Source of the DNA: Circinella umbellata | Lineage: Eukaryota > Mucoromycota > Mucoromycetes > Mucorales > Lichtheimiaceae | Reading direction: 5' to 3' | DNA length: 64,000 nt | Assembly: GCA_025093555.1 (NCBI GenBank) | Contig: JAIWNF010000054.1 | Location: forward strand, 124,001 to 188,000 | Shown here: positions 10,901 to 22,776 of the stretch, in pieces | Layout of the letters: every line of letters begins with the position of its first letter | Numbering within the stretch: the first letter of the stretch is position 1 | Translations under genes and position numbers: made by a program | The notes under the pieces: generated by a model | The model's input: only the letters and a program-made list of their open reading frames with translations | The model's database searches: none | What the model was told of the DNA's origin: nothing

Positions 10901-13387
10901 TCGAAAGACCTAAAAATGGACGGAAGGACTGGAAGGTCAATTTTACCGTTCGAACCCTATCAAACGTAATTTTTTTTTACCATCACTTACTTCTTAACAG
11001 TAATAGCGAGCTATCACATTTGCATCATTATGTATCAAAAAATTAAAAAAAAGTGTAACTTTTGAGAAATATTAGCAATCTACAGACATCGTCAGGTTGT
11101 ACGTTCAGAGAAACAAAATTGTATTAGCCTATTTAAACTTCATTATAAAAAGGCTAAGACTTCTGTTGATCGAAAAAAGAAAAGACAGTCTACAATAATA
11201 TAGAAGTAAAATAAAACACATTGTTCTGAGCTCTTTAAATAGATTTTATCTGAATAAATGGTTTCCAGTCTATGGTGATTATAATTCCGTATGATAGAAG
11301 AAGGATCCCTGATTAATCAAATAATAACATAGACACAATTATCAAACAGTGTGGTTATTGGTGCTCTGTATCAGTTACAGTAACAGAATTTTATTTATCA
11401 AAAGTACTGGTATACTACACATTTATCATCATTATCTTCTTATATAGATGCAATTGTACATATGGCGATATAGTGACTGACAATATTTAAATCATTATCC
11501 TAATCATGGTAAAGTCTTACTTTTGTCATACGATCACTGGATCTATCTTAAAGATAAACTGTGTATTGGATATATAGAGATAATTGGATGACCCCCCCCC
11601 TTTTACTAAAATTCTAATTTCATCGATTTTCATTGTTAACTCTCAACCCCTTTATTTCTTTTTTATTTCCTTATGTGGAAGTAATATTCCTTGTCTACCA
11701 CTATTCACAAGACTAATTATTGCTAATACTATAATAATGGTAGTCCAAAATAAAAGTACATGCACCTACATAAATCAAATAAAAAAAACCCGCCAAAATT
11801 TCATTCCACACGAGGTTTGTTTTTGTCAATGGGGGTTGGGTCCAGTTTCAACAATCTTAAAAGTACGTTTTTAAACGAATAATATAAAGAAACATGCTTT
11901 ACTGTTTGCCTATAGCATTTACCTGGTTATGTCAGTATTACTGTATTATTATATTTAATGTAAAATTAAGGATGATGGAGTAGCATAATAAAGAACTGAA
12001 TTATAATGCTTTATCTGTCTTTTTTATTTATCCTAATTTACTGAATGCTACGTAAGAATGAATGATGATGATAGCTACTTAGAAACAACTACTACATAAT
12101 ATATTAATAAGTTATGCTACTACTTTTAAATTTGCAGCACTTTACATTCAATGTTTTTATAGAGAATATATTCATACTATGATGAATATCATTATATGTA
12201 TATATTATTATACATTGGTGTAGTAATGCCATTCGCACTTTCTATATACTTTTTTTGTGTCTCAATTTCATTTAGAGTGGATTTGGTTGTCTAATTTCGT
12301 CTAAGTAACTATTAACTTCTTTACATGCACATATCTTCGTTAATCAGGAATATTATTACGTAATTCTCGGACACTTTTTACACATACAAATACCCAGTAC
12401 CACAATACTGAAAAAAAGAATAGTAGTTTGATTTCAAAATTTTCTTTTAGCATTCTCATAAAATAGATTGCTACAAAAAACCCAGATGTAGAAAAGAAAT
12501 CGTAGTAATGCAATAACAATTCACAGTTTCTTTATTGATGTACAATACTGTAGCAGGTCCACGATTAATCTGTTGTGCTACCTTTGTGTTCCATTTCTTT
12601 TTGACTGTCATAATTTATTACTTGTGTTTTATTAATTAATTAATAATGAAAGATTGGGGGGGGGGGGAGGAAGTATCTCGAACACATATAGTGAATTTTT
12701 TTGGTGAGGTGTAGGTAACAACAAGCATAAAAGTTTTCTCAAAAAAAAATTTTCTAATCTCCAAATATTATTAAAGACGGCACGGACCGATAGAATTTAA
12801 GAGAAAACATGTTTTATCACATTTTCATAATATCACTGATATAGTGGTGACGGGCCATAGTTGTGGTCGCAATTACTGCTACCCATTATTAACAAAAAAA
12901 TTGAAGAATAAACATTAACGGAGCAAATATAAATATGTTTTCAAGATGGTTGGTTTTAGTGTGCCCGATGGTAACAGCGTAAACACTCCATCTTCTAACC
13001 AATTGAATACAGCTTTTGTTATTTTGGTATATAATAAGTTTTAAAAAGTGTTACTTCGGCTTTTTCTATATGTATCTTCACAGAACGGATTTCAAGACAA
13101 AAGTAATAACAGATAGTCTGATCCCATAGATAAAATAATGCTGACCAAATAGTGTTAGTAAAGTACGCCACAACTAAAATGTATAGTATGCGCACTTATT
13201 TTCATAGGAATCATATATTTTCATTGACTTGTCAACCCCAGTTATTGGACTACAATAGTGTCGGAATGCATGATGTAGAGCAAGGGGTTTGCTCTGGTTG
13301 GACAAATTTGAAGGTTGGGTTGAAAAGAGTTGCCTTTTTTGTGTTTACCCGCGAACTCTGTTTTAACAAATGTTTGCTACTAGCATA
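7945..13387. other. Gene desert, 5.4 kb
   Basis: AT-rich DNA with only short, compositionally biased open frames. A 35-codon coding-looking patch at about 8918-9020 (includes KVWKLWWHRYN) and a 48-codon ORF starting MPRTRRKQ at about 10675 were seen, but neither has support. A run of ten G's sits at about 12656-12667. No repeat or RNA gene was recognised. Confidence 0.55.
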
Positions 13388-13540
13388 ATGCAAAGAAGAA
13401 AAAATAAACCACAGCCAGAACCAATCAAACCAAGTGCTTCCTATACGGAAACTATGCGGAAAAGAACAATGGTGGAACCAATTGTCTTGACTCAACACCC
13501 CCCTGACTGCACATACCCCTTTTCATGTAATATACCATGA
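13388..13540 (+). CDS. Small ORF, 50 aa, candidate only
   Basis: ATG at 13388 to TGA at 13540. The peptide is basic at first and then contains VEPIVLTQHPPDCTYPFSC. Codon choice and amino-acid mix look more protein-like than the surrounding AT-rich noise. No family is recognised. It could be a short peptide gene, a remnant, or chance. The next ORF on the same strand starts 117 bases downstream, after a TATA-like sequence. Confidence 0.25.
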   Translation: MQRRKNKPQPEPIKPSASYTETMRKRTMVEPIVLTQHPPDCTYPFSCNIP

Positions 13541-13656
13541 TTTATGCTTTTGGGAATATTATAAATATACACTTATGAAACTTCTATTTTTTTTTTCCAT
13601 TTCCCTTCTTCTTCCTTTCAAAAACTCAATCAAAGAACTAGCAAAACGCAAAAATA

Positions 13657-14007
13657 ATGTTTTCAATATCATCTGCAACATCATCCACATCAACGAGTAG
13701 GACAACAGCACGTTCTCCAAATTCAACATTACCACCAGATACCGCGGCTGCTAACAATAATAATGTAGCACAGCCGATTATTAAGTGTCATCCAAAAAAC
13801 CATTATCCCGTCATTTCGTGTTGGGTTTCGATGGCATCGTCTCCTCCTACCAATCTCATGAATAATGTACCGTCGACTTCTTTATCAGCGAATGCCAATT
13901 CACACCCTAAAACACCAACGAGTAGGCGATATTATTCTGATTTTTGTACGAAATGTGGTGTGGACATTTCTCGATTCTCACATGAAGATTTTTGTCCTGA
14001 ATTTTAA
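13657..14007 (+). CDS. Small protein with C-terminal Cys/His motif
   Basis: A single-exon ORF of 116 aa. The first ~90 residues are Ser/Thr/Asn/Pro rich and probably disordered. The last 25 hold YYSDFCTKCGVDISRFSHE followed by DFCPEF, a CxxC...H...C arrangement that could bind one zinc. A TATA-like TATAAATATAC lies about 95 bases upstream, and a pyrimidine/A-rich leader precedes the ATG. I know no named family with this layout. The conserved-looking tail argues for a real gene; function is unknown. Confidence 0.55.
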   Translation: MFSISSATSSTSTSRTTARSPNSTLPPDTAAANNNNVAQPIIKCHPKNHYPVISCWVSMASSPPTNLMNNVPSTSLSANANSHPKTPTSRRYYSDFCTKCGVDISRFSHEDFCPEF

Positions 14008-14730
14008 GATTGCTTCATGGTTCTCTTTCTATATACCTTTCTTAATATTATTCCCTTGTATATCGTTCCAACTTTTCCATTATTATTTTTAAAGTAAAGA
14101 TTCTAAATTTGTATATATAAAACTATAGTATAATGTTGTCTCCCCCTCCTTCATGGTTGTTGTAAAGTTACGCAAATTTCTTTATTCCGTTAATATTTAT
14201 GTAATTGATAAATAAAATAATATTTTACAGTTTATTTTTAAATTTTCTTATTTTAAATGTTTATACATGCTGCTATATAATATAGTTGGTAACTATGGTA
14301 TAAATTGGCGACAGCGATACCTACAGCCACATCCCGCGGGTTGCTGAGTTGTATTGGTGATAACAGCTAATGTTAGAGAAAATTATTCTCGCTTATATGA
14401 GGAGTATATATACACATATAAAATCGATCTTGAATCTGAGATTTTGAATTGTGCCGAACATCCGATGAATACATAATTTAGAGAAATACGCGATTTTATT
14501 TTTATTTTTTACTAGTGTGAGTGTTGTACACATATTATGCAATAGTAACATCTGTAATATATATTATCTAATTAAATAAAAATGGTTTTTTTAAGGGCGC
14601 GGATTTTTATGTCGGGATTAATCTTGTTTTTTTTACGCCGCCATTATCCATGACATTGGGTCCCTCATTTTCTTCCAAATCACTTGTCAAATTAACCAAA
14701 CATATTACTTCACATTAGAGCAAAAAAAAG

Positions 14731-14739
14731 CTATATAAG
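14731..14739 (+). promoter_or_regulatory. TATA box of the polygalacturonase gene
   Basis: CTATATAAG lies 80-90 bases upstream of the ATG at 14819, followed by an A-rich and then pyrimidine-rich leader ending TTTTTTTCACT before the start. Confidence 0.5.
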
Positions 14740-14818
14740 CAGATTATATAAAAAGTGAATTCATAATTTAGTTTTTAGCGACAACAACAAATATCCCCAC
14801 CCATTCCTTTTTTTCACT

Positions 14819-16383
14819 ATGAGATTGCTTCAAATTACTGCCGGTGTTGCTTTACTCTTCGCATCTTGTCCAGTATCTTTCGCTGCCCCGACACGACGTG
14901 GAACAGCATGTACTGTAAAGAGTTCAGGTGGTGACGATACTCCTAATATTGTTGCAGCTTTTAAAAATTGTAATAATGGTGGTGTTGTTAAATTTCCCAA
15001 GGGTTCTGTTTACAACTTAAAATCTGTTATTACTGTTGAAGATCTTCAAGATATCATCATTGACTTCCAAGGTACAATTAATTTACCCAAGTATAATACG
15101 AAGTTCGAAGATGAAAAGGCTTTTATTTATCTTCGTGGTGATAATATCCATTTTAGTGGTGCTGGTACCATTAACGGAAATGGTCAAGGATGGTAAATCA
15201 CATTTGTTCTTTTATTATATATTAATAGAATTAAATCTATCAGAATTCATTATATGAATTATCTTCTTACTCAAAATTGTTATCTACGTATGCAGGTATG
15301 ACGCTGTTAATCGTAAAGCTCCTCCTCTTTTTAAACCTAGAGCCACAAACTCGTACTTCGGTGGATTTTCCATTGTCAAAGCTCCTCGTTCTCATTTTAG
15401 TGTCAACAACTGTAAAAATGTTGTCTTTGAAAAACTCAACATCAACACCATATCCGATGATAAAAAAAAAGACGCTCATAACACCGATGCTTTTGATGTT
15501 TCTGACTCAACCGGAATTGTCATTCAGCACAGCACTATTGTCAACGGAGATGATTGTATCGCTGTCAATGGTAATAATTTAATGAGAAAAATAATAATAA
15601 ATAGAATGGTATGGCTCCAGTATTTATAATATGCTTTAATTTATCTCGAATAACTCTATTAGGTGGTGCCCATAATTTGACTGTTACCGGTTTGGATTGT
15701 ACTGGAAGCCACGGTTTCAGTGTTGGTTCGCTTGGCAAAAAGAGTAAAGATATTGATGAAGTTTCTGATCTCAAATTTATCTCAAATGCTTGTCACAACT
15801 GTCAAAATGGTGTGAGGTTAGTAATACCTTTTTTTGCTATTTGTGTACTTATTGTATACTAATGATATATATAAACCTAATTGATTTTAATCGTTTTATC
15901 ATTCTGTATTACTTATATAGAATCAAGACATGGCCAGGTGGCCAAGGTTCAGTTAAGAACATTGTTTTCGATGACATCCAATTAGATAATGTTGAACACC
16001 CTGTTCTTATTACTACCCACTACTGTGACAACCAACAAAAAAATTACTGTAACGGTGAAGATTCCCACTCGCTTACTATCAGTGATGTGAGCATTACAAA
16101 CATCCGTGGGTAAGTATTACTATACATGATATTAGCCTCCGTAATGCTTTAAGTAGCAGCCTTACTTTTTTACATGAAGTACTAATTAACTGGAGTGTTC
16201 TTTTTTGTACTATATAGTTCTGCTGCTGAAAAGAAAAATCCTATTATCGATATCAACTGTTCCACTGACACTCCTTGTACTGGATTCACTCTTTCGAAGA
16301 TTGATATCAAAGCAAGCTCCAAGACGACATCCAACGTCTGTACCAACCTTAAAGGATCTAATCGTATTTCTTACTGTAAATAA
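14819..16383 (+). CDS. Secreted polygalacturonase, GH28
   Basis: Hydrolyses alpha-1,4-galacturonosyl links in pectin outside the cell. Five exons: 14819-15192, 15296-15570, 15663-15816, 15921-16109, 16218-16383; 385 aa, normal for fungal GH28. A signal peptide is clear ([20 protein letters not shown], cleavage near AAP). The GH28 catalytic blocks are all present and each is restored by splicing: NTDAFD (~187-192), GDDC (~209-212), the His of [11 protein letters not shown] (~233) and RIK (~268-270). The parallel beta-helix body has several Cys, including a C-terminal Cys. The NTDA rather than NTDG form does not by itself tell endo from exo action. The gene is flanked by AT-rich DNA and, 375 bases downstream, a transposon-like element. 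It is probably pectin-induced and carbon-regulated as in relatives, but no site was proven here. Confidence 0.95.
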
Positions 16384-16757
16384 AGAAGACACAAAGGAAT
16401 TACAGCTTTACATTTCTTTTATTGTTTAAATACAGTAAAGTGACATTATATACTTATTAGAAAATAAAGAGCCTTGTACCAATACAAACAACTTTCTTAA
16501 ATAACTCTGTTATTTTTCACTACTATATTCTGACTATTATTGATCACAAATAAAAAACGAATACTGTACAAAAAAATAGTTTATGTATAAAACAAAATTT
16601 GTATAAACATTTTGGTAGACAGCGTACTTCTTAAATCAAGCCTTGAAATAAATTGTACTTATTCTTGAAAGCAAACTTTTTTCTTTATTGCCCCATATAT
16701 GACCTATGTACGTAATAATTCTTGTACGTATTCTGCAATATTAAAGCATATATGGTA
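16384..16757. other. Intergenic, 3' flank of the polygalacturonase
   Basis: AT-rich, with no coding frame and no repeat recognised apart from the start of the element at 16758. Confidence 0.5.
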
Positions 16758-17605
16758 TGGTGCATTCCATCTTAAATAGCCAAAAACAAATCGAATTTTT
16801 AAATGCCTAAGGATTTTTTATGCACTTATATTTGACCAAAATAGTCCAAAAAGCGTGCTCTTTGACATCGAAAGAATTAAAAATTTGGTTCACTTTTTCA
16901 ATTTAGGCTTTCAAAGTTTGTAGCTTTTGGTAAACTTAAGCAGAGAAGAGAAGATTTTGAAGCATTCAACTATGGCGGGAGTCGAACAGAGCTATTAAAT
17001 TAGTGTATGATACAGACAGATTTATTAGAATAATAATAATAAAGGGTGGGGGCAGAAGATATGTGTTGCTTTAAAAGCCCAAAGCTAAAATCGGTTAAAG
17101 GTATCAACATATTTTAGAAAAACATAACTTATACGTAGTTGAAAATGCACCATATAATGTAAGAAAAAAATGGATAGCAAATTGTAAGATGGATCTAATA
17201 ACTAATGATTTTCCTCATTGTGTTATAACATCTCTTAGGTTCTTAGCAAGGCTTCAGAGAACAAAAAATGCAATTTAAGAGGGGATCGAAGATAATGGTA
17301 ATTTAATTATGTATAATATATCCTAAATCCCAATGCATTTGGAATTGGATTGAGTGATACTAGGGATCTGCTATAATGAATTGTGACTAAATACTGGGTA
17401 TATAAATCTTTAGGAAAGTATTTGAGCATGAATCTCAATAAAGTATCACCTAATAACAAGGGTACTTTTAGAGATTCATCATTATAATAAACATGAGTAA
17501 TGTTATATGTATTGGAGTGTATAGCTGGACTATTGACATAACGCGGATCAGAAGGTACACATCATATTAAATTCTTTTTTTGGCTATTTAACATGGAATG
17601 CACCA
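16758..17605 (-). mobile_element. TA-flanked non-autonomous element, 848 bp
   Basis: The two ends are inverted repeats of about 30 bp starting TGGTGCATTCCAT, then a base that differs, then TTAAATAGCCAAAAA. Each is flanked by TA (16756-16757 and 17606-17607), as in Tc1/mariner-derived elements. A third, partial copy of the tip (TGCACCATATA, near 17146) sits inside, hinting at nesting or end duplication. There is no transposase. The right half holds a minus-strand coding-like segment, 17307-17561, described separately. Confidence 0.7.
17307..17561 (-). pseudogene. Coding-like repeat segment, 84 open codons, no start
   Basis: The minus-strand frame is open for 84 codons between stops and reads like real protein: CVPSDPRYVNSPAIHSN, then DESLKVPLLLGDTLLRFML, KYFPKDLYTQYL and SRSLVSLNPIPNALGFRI. 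There is no ATG near its beginning, so it would be an internal exon or a fragment. The same peptide, with frameshifts and stops, is encoded at 52711-52980 on the same strand. Recurrence of the translation supports a former gene carried by a repeat family. I cannot name it. Confidence 0.6.
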
Positions 17606-18924
17606 TATACAGTGTTTAAATATTCGCGACCTTTTTCCTGTGTCAATAATACGTAGGGGCTTTTCTCTTCTCTATGCTTTCTGGTAATCTGTCTCGAACA
17701 AATATGTCAGACCTGACGCTGTGTTCACTGGAGACGTTAAATAAAACAAATAATTTTCATCGTATTTAAATATTCAATGAGCCCCTTTTAACTACTTTAT
17801 CATACCATACAAAGAAGAGCTACGTTATGATTATTTCATTTGTATGCTGTACCCATGTCAGTTAGACAAACCCTAATGTTTTATGTACTTCAATCGATAT
17901 TGCTATATTTCTATAAATTTTTCAACACGCTCTGTATTATGGTTGATATAACATCATTGAAATTTAACACATGTTGCTGGTTTTTCAATGCTGTTATATA
18001 TTATATAAAGCATACTATACATTGCAGAGATAAAAAGAAAGACGGTATTTAGGGTCTGAACTTGGCTTGGAGCTGAAAAAAATCGATACTTTTTTGCACA
18101 AGCGACATAAAAACCGCTGTACTAAATACCTATAGTCAAAATTCGAATTATCGGAAAAAAAAATTACTAACATGTACATCATTTTACACTGTTGAAGGCC
18201 AAATCGGATTGACTCAACGTTTGTGTGACAATGGGATCGTCGATACTTCTTTTGTCAGTACAATATTTGATAATAAAGAATAGTCTTGGTTTTGATTCTT
18301 AATTATTGGTTTGGCGACAAAAAAAATGTTTGGCCTTGGTGGAAGTAATAAGAGATGCATAAATGACAATAATTGTGCACAAAACAGTTTGGTCCTTACA
18401 GTAGTTCATTTCTGTAACAAAAAATTCTGCTTTTATAAAGACAATAGCAATATAATTAAAAGGAATTGGTATGACCACCCTGCAAATAAACGTTTAGGAC
18501 TACCAAACACGTTTTTAGAACCCATATAAACTGTATGAATAGAAATAGCAGTGACAATAGAACCTAAATTCGCTAGCTATGTGACATTAAACTGATACGT
18601 ATTGTGCATTTGTGCTTCTAACGATTTTTAAAAATCTTGTTTATCATTCATAAAAACAGTAAACTACTCGTATCGAATTTATAAACATTCTAAAAATACA
18701 GGGCTATAAAACTTGTCACAGGTGAATATATGGAGAAATAGGATATAATTGAAAAGTGGGGTGTCCGTAGTAGTACCAATTATTAACTAATAAACGTTTT
18801 TAGCAGTATGATTTTTAAAGGTTCGAGAATAACCACAGCAACTTGTTGCTAGTTTAAAAAAATGTGTTGGCAAGACGACTGGTGATCAAGAAAGCACCAC
18901 CAGGGCTTATCATCTGAGTTATAT

Positions 18925-18994
<70 letters not shown>

Positions 18995-19735
18995 ATGACA
19001 AATGTCATTAACTCTAAAGAAAAAGAAGTTCCTACATTCAAAAGAAAAAGTATATTGTTACATCCTTTCTCTTAAATATATATTATACACCTTTTATTTA
19101 TCGCATTATTAATTACTATTACAAATATTTCTATTGTTGCCATTTTTCTATTATTCTAATAAATCAAATACCAGAAGTATTTTTTGTTTGCTTGGTACTT
19201 ATGCAAATTTTAAGTAACAATTATCACCCAATAGTAATTCCGCACATTAACTTTCACATCCGCACTTAACGACTGGTTGTGATTGCTCCAAAAACGCTGA
19301 GGCACCGACTAATGGCGCATCGTAAAAGCGGACTTTTTGGAAGGTTTATTGAAAACTTTTGTCTTGGCTTCGCGATAATAGCCACCCTTGTTCTACTTTT
19401 TTTTTGAACTCTTAAAATATTTATTATTGGTTTTTTGTCCTATATTTTTTTTCGATACATGTATATATGATCTAAATAGTTAACTTGAAGTAAATTAATT
19501 ATAGAAATCGTTATAAAATAATATACCTTTTTGTCACAGGAAAAAATTATTATTTTTGTTTGGTTGTTATGTGCGTGTTATGCTTGTATACAGAACAGGG
19601 ACAAGGAAATTGACTACTTTATACAAGAATTACTTTATTAATCCACCAAATCACTTATACAACGCGGTCTAAAAATTCAACACACTAATGAGAGATGATA
19701 AAGTCGCCACTGTATTTTAGATGTGCGCGTATTGA
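17606..19735. other. Intergenic region
   Basis: AT-rich. It contains a 72-codon frame near 18311 opening with TTG, not ATG, that I do not consider a gene, and the compound microsatellite at 18926-18991. Confidence 0.5.
18926..18991. repeat. Compound (TG)n(AG)n microsatellite
   Basis: About 12 TG units pass directly into about 21 GA units, an alternating purine-pyrimidine block joined to a polypurine block. Confidence 0.9.
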
Positions 19736-19820
19736 CACGAAAAACACGTCTTTTTGGATTTTTTACCTTTAGCAGCGTGTTTTTTCCCAATTTCCTAATT
19801 TGGAGCGCGTTTTGGCGAAT
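19736..19820 (+). promoter_or_regulatory. Cell-cycle-type promoter sites
   Basis: CACGAAAA at 19736-19743 matches the yeast Swi4/Swi6 cell-cycle box core (CACGAAA). CGCGTTTTGGCGAA at 19807-19820 resembles an E2F/MBF-type site. Both lie within 210 bases of the ATG at 19942. Short motifs like these occur by chance; their pairing and position are the reason for listing them. Confidence 0.35.
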
Positions 19821-19941
19821 TTTTTAAGATTCCGGAAGGGAGGAAGAGAAAAATCCAATTATTACTTTTCTTTCACTCCCACCATTTATTTCATTCGGTC
19901 AAAAAAAAAAAAGCATTACACCTAAACCTCATACAACGCTA

Positions 19942-21180
19942 ATGACTACCACAAAAAACGCAAACAAGCCTCAAACGTCTACCTTGTTCCCTACTGAACA
20001 GGAAGATTATGACGAACCAACACCTACAACTCGGCTTACATTTACACCATGTACAAGAATGTCAAACCTTACACTTGCATCACAAAGCAACACTACTGAA
20101 CACAATGGACGAACTCGAATCTTTACTCGTCATCAAAGACCTGCCACTGACTTCAATACCAAATTAAAACGTGCCTTCGGAAATGATGATTCATCACCAG
20201 AACGTCAACAAAGTCATCCCAATTTATCAATGGTTTTGGGTGGAGAAAAGATTAGTTTTGACGATAGTTTTCAAAGAGATATGGTAATTATTATCTAAAT
20301 TTTAAATAATAAAAAAACTGGATCATTTGTTTGCATGAATGCCAATGAAAAGATGAAAGCTAACATTTTATTATGATTGTTATTACTATAGAATACACGG
20401 GGGATGTTTTTCCAATCGAGTGAAGATGAATCCGAAGATGATGAAGATGAAGATTTATTAAAATCTTTTTCGTCACCTGAACAATCACCTTCTGCTTCTC
20501 CAGAACGGTTTACATTGGATTCTATATTTGATATGGATGTCAATTTACCATGTCCTACAGGATTTGGAGAAGAAGATGACGAAGATGAAGTAGAAAACTC
20601 GCAAATCACGACAGCAACAACAGATGTATCTCAAGATAATGATGAACATTATGATCCAACCTTATCATGGATGAACCAAATATATGAAGATGCTTCTCCA
20701 GATGTTTATGATATGATGAGTGATGAGGGAAGTGCTTATTTTGCTGATGATGACAAGTCTCCGATTGCTATGAACAACACCTATACTGTTTATGATGACG
20801 AGAATCGACCACCACCACCACCGCCAAAATCTGAGTTAGCAACATCAACAAAACGTGGAAAAACTCGGTCATGGGCATGCAGTAACAGAAATAGTTCCAG
20901 CTCTGACTCATCATCATCATCATCATCACCATTACCTGAGAATAAACGAACACCACTCCAAGAATTGCCATTAGAAGAGATATATGACGACAATGATGAT
21001 CTGCATCCAAGGAAGAAAGTGATTTTAAACAAAAAAACCTCCATTCACTCAAAAAATGATAATGATTACCGAGCACCCGTTTCATCATCAAGTACATCCC
21101 GATCAAGAAAACCATTTATGCGGGCACTTTCACCATCCTCTATTTGTCGATATAAAGGCAAGGAACCAGCGTCTAATTGA
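19942..21180 (+). CDS. Acidic, SP/TP-rich disordered protein, function unknown
   Basis: Two exons, 19942-20283 and 20392-21180; 376 aa. The intron starts GTAATT and ends ATAG with phase kept. The N-terminal part is Thr-rich with RLTFTPCTRMSNLTL. Then come HPNLSMVLGGEKISFDDSF, a strongly acidic run (SSEDESEDDEDED), many SP/TP sites (SSPEQSPSASPERF), a polyproline DENRPPPPPPK, a Ser tract, RTPLQELPLEEIYDD, and a basic C-terminus with RALSPSSI. No catalytic domain is visible. Multiple minimal CDK sites plus cell-cycle-type promoter sites suggest a phospho-regulated cell-cycle or transcription regulator. That is inference from composition, not homology. Confidence 0.7.
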
Positions 21181-22776
21181 TTTTCATTCACTCATTCTCT
21201 ATTCATTGTTCCTTTCAGTTCACAAACGCACACGCACTTATATATATACAATCTCACCAACCCCCCTCAAAAAGAACTTGGTTTTCTTTCTTTACATATC
21301 ATAATCATCTCTATCTCTTTTTCAATGCTGTGATTCACTTATTCTTTCTTTACTCCCCTTTTCAAAATTGATCAAATACCCGGAAAATCAACTTGGTCTT
21401 CTTTCTTTTAATAATAGCACACGATCGCCCTTTTTCATACTCTCTTGTAAATCTTTTCCCTCTCTCTCCCCCCATTTAAATTCGTACACAAAGGTGGTTC
21501 AATAATTTCATATTACAGATTCTTTGTTTGCTTTGTCTCTTATTCTTTGATTCCCCCCCCTTTATCTTACTCTGTATGATTTTTTTTATTTCTTTTTATT
21601 TCTATCTTTTCATTCTGCTTTTCTTTTGAAAATGCATATGCAAATAAATTTTTTATATTCAGTCGGTTTTTTTAATTCACCATTATTGTAATTGTTTTTG
21701 TTAATGTTGCTTTTATTACGAAATAACTGAATATTATGATTACATCTACTATTTTTTTTTTCCAGGCGCGTTGCTTAGGAATGTTGGATTAATAAAATAA
21801 ATCATTACTTCTTTAATCTACGATGTCTGTGCGAGAAAGAAAAAACAATATGTATTTGTATATGAAACTCTAAATGTACTATATTTGCGTAACAACACGT
21901 GAAATAGTTAATGCTAAATATAATAATATAGCAAACTTCTTGATGTTAACAATAATAAAAGATACTTATTAAATAATGTTATTCTTGTTGTCTAGCAATC
22001 ACCCTAAATAAAACCACCTATTCTCACCTTCATTCCTAAAATTGCTGCTGACTGCTATAACATCGTATCTTTATCAGGATAGACATCCGTGAAAAGTATA
22101 TATCAATACAAAAAAGTTACTATGCTTATTGAAAGCAGTAGTATCAGTATCTCGAACTGTTTCAGGCTCTTGATTACTGCTCATCCACGGACCGAAAAAA
22201 AAAATCCAGGTAAAGGTGATAATGATCTATAATCGAAATAGAGCAAATGAAATAATTTATACGCATGTTATTTTTTCCAAGTGAATTAATTATCTTTAAT
22301 ATCACTTGAAGGACTTGAGCTGTTATTAAGCACTTTTTAATCTAATGAATAGAGGAATGATTTCTCTGGTGACCAAAGGTTTTTTTTTTTTTTTTTTTGC
22401 CACATCAGCAAACGCGAAGATTCCGTCTCCGATTTACTTTTTCACTTAAAAAAACTCCACGTAGCACTCACTTTTTTGCTTTTACACAACTTCTCACATA
22501 ACTTTTTTTTTGTACATAAGTTTTTTTTTTCACTTTTAAGCTTCATTTTCGAAAGGTAAAAACCAAAATAAATAAACAAAGCTTTTTTTTTTTTTTTACA
22601 GCTATTTCATCTTCTTTTATATGCTAATTAACGCAATTTTTTATTTTTAAAAACAACTTAACGGTTTCGCGTACCTATCGGTTTTCCATCTTGTTCCTTC
22701 ATCTTGTGATACCTTACCCAACAATAGCTTTTTCTTACTTTGTATAGCAAAAAACCAATCAAAAAAAAAATAGAGT
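21181..22776. other. Intergenic region before SEC31
   Basis: Pyrimidine-rich 3' flank of the preceding gene, then AT-rich DNA and several poly-T runs (22380-22398, 22584-22598) in the SEC31 upstream region. No gene seen. Confidence 0.5.

Noticed and set aside
16960..17000. TGGCGGGAGTCGAAC resembling the 3' end of a minus-strand tRNA
   Set aside because: The T-stem does not pair and no acceptor, D or anticodon arm can be folded around it.
18311..18529. 72-codon plus-strand frame starting MATKKMFG
   Set aside because: The first codon is TTG, composition is Asn/Lys-rich and no family resemblance is seen.
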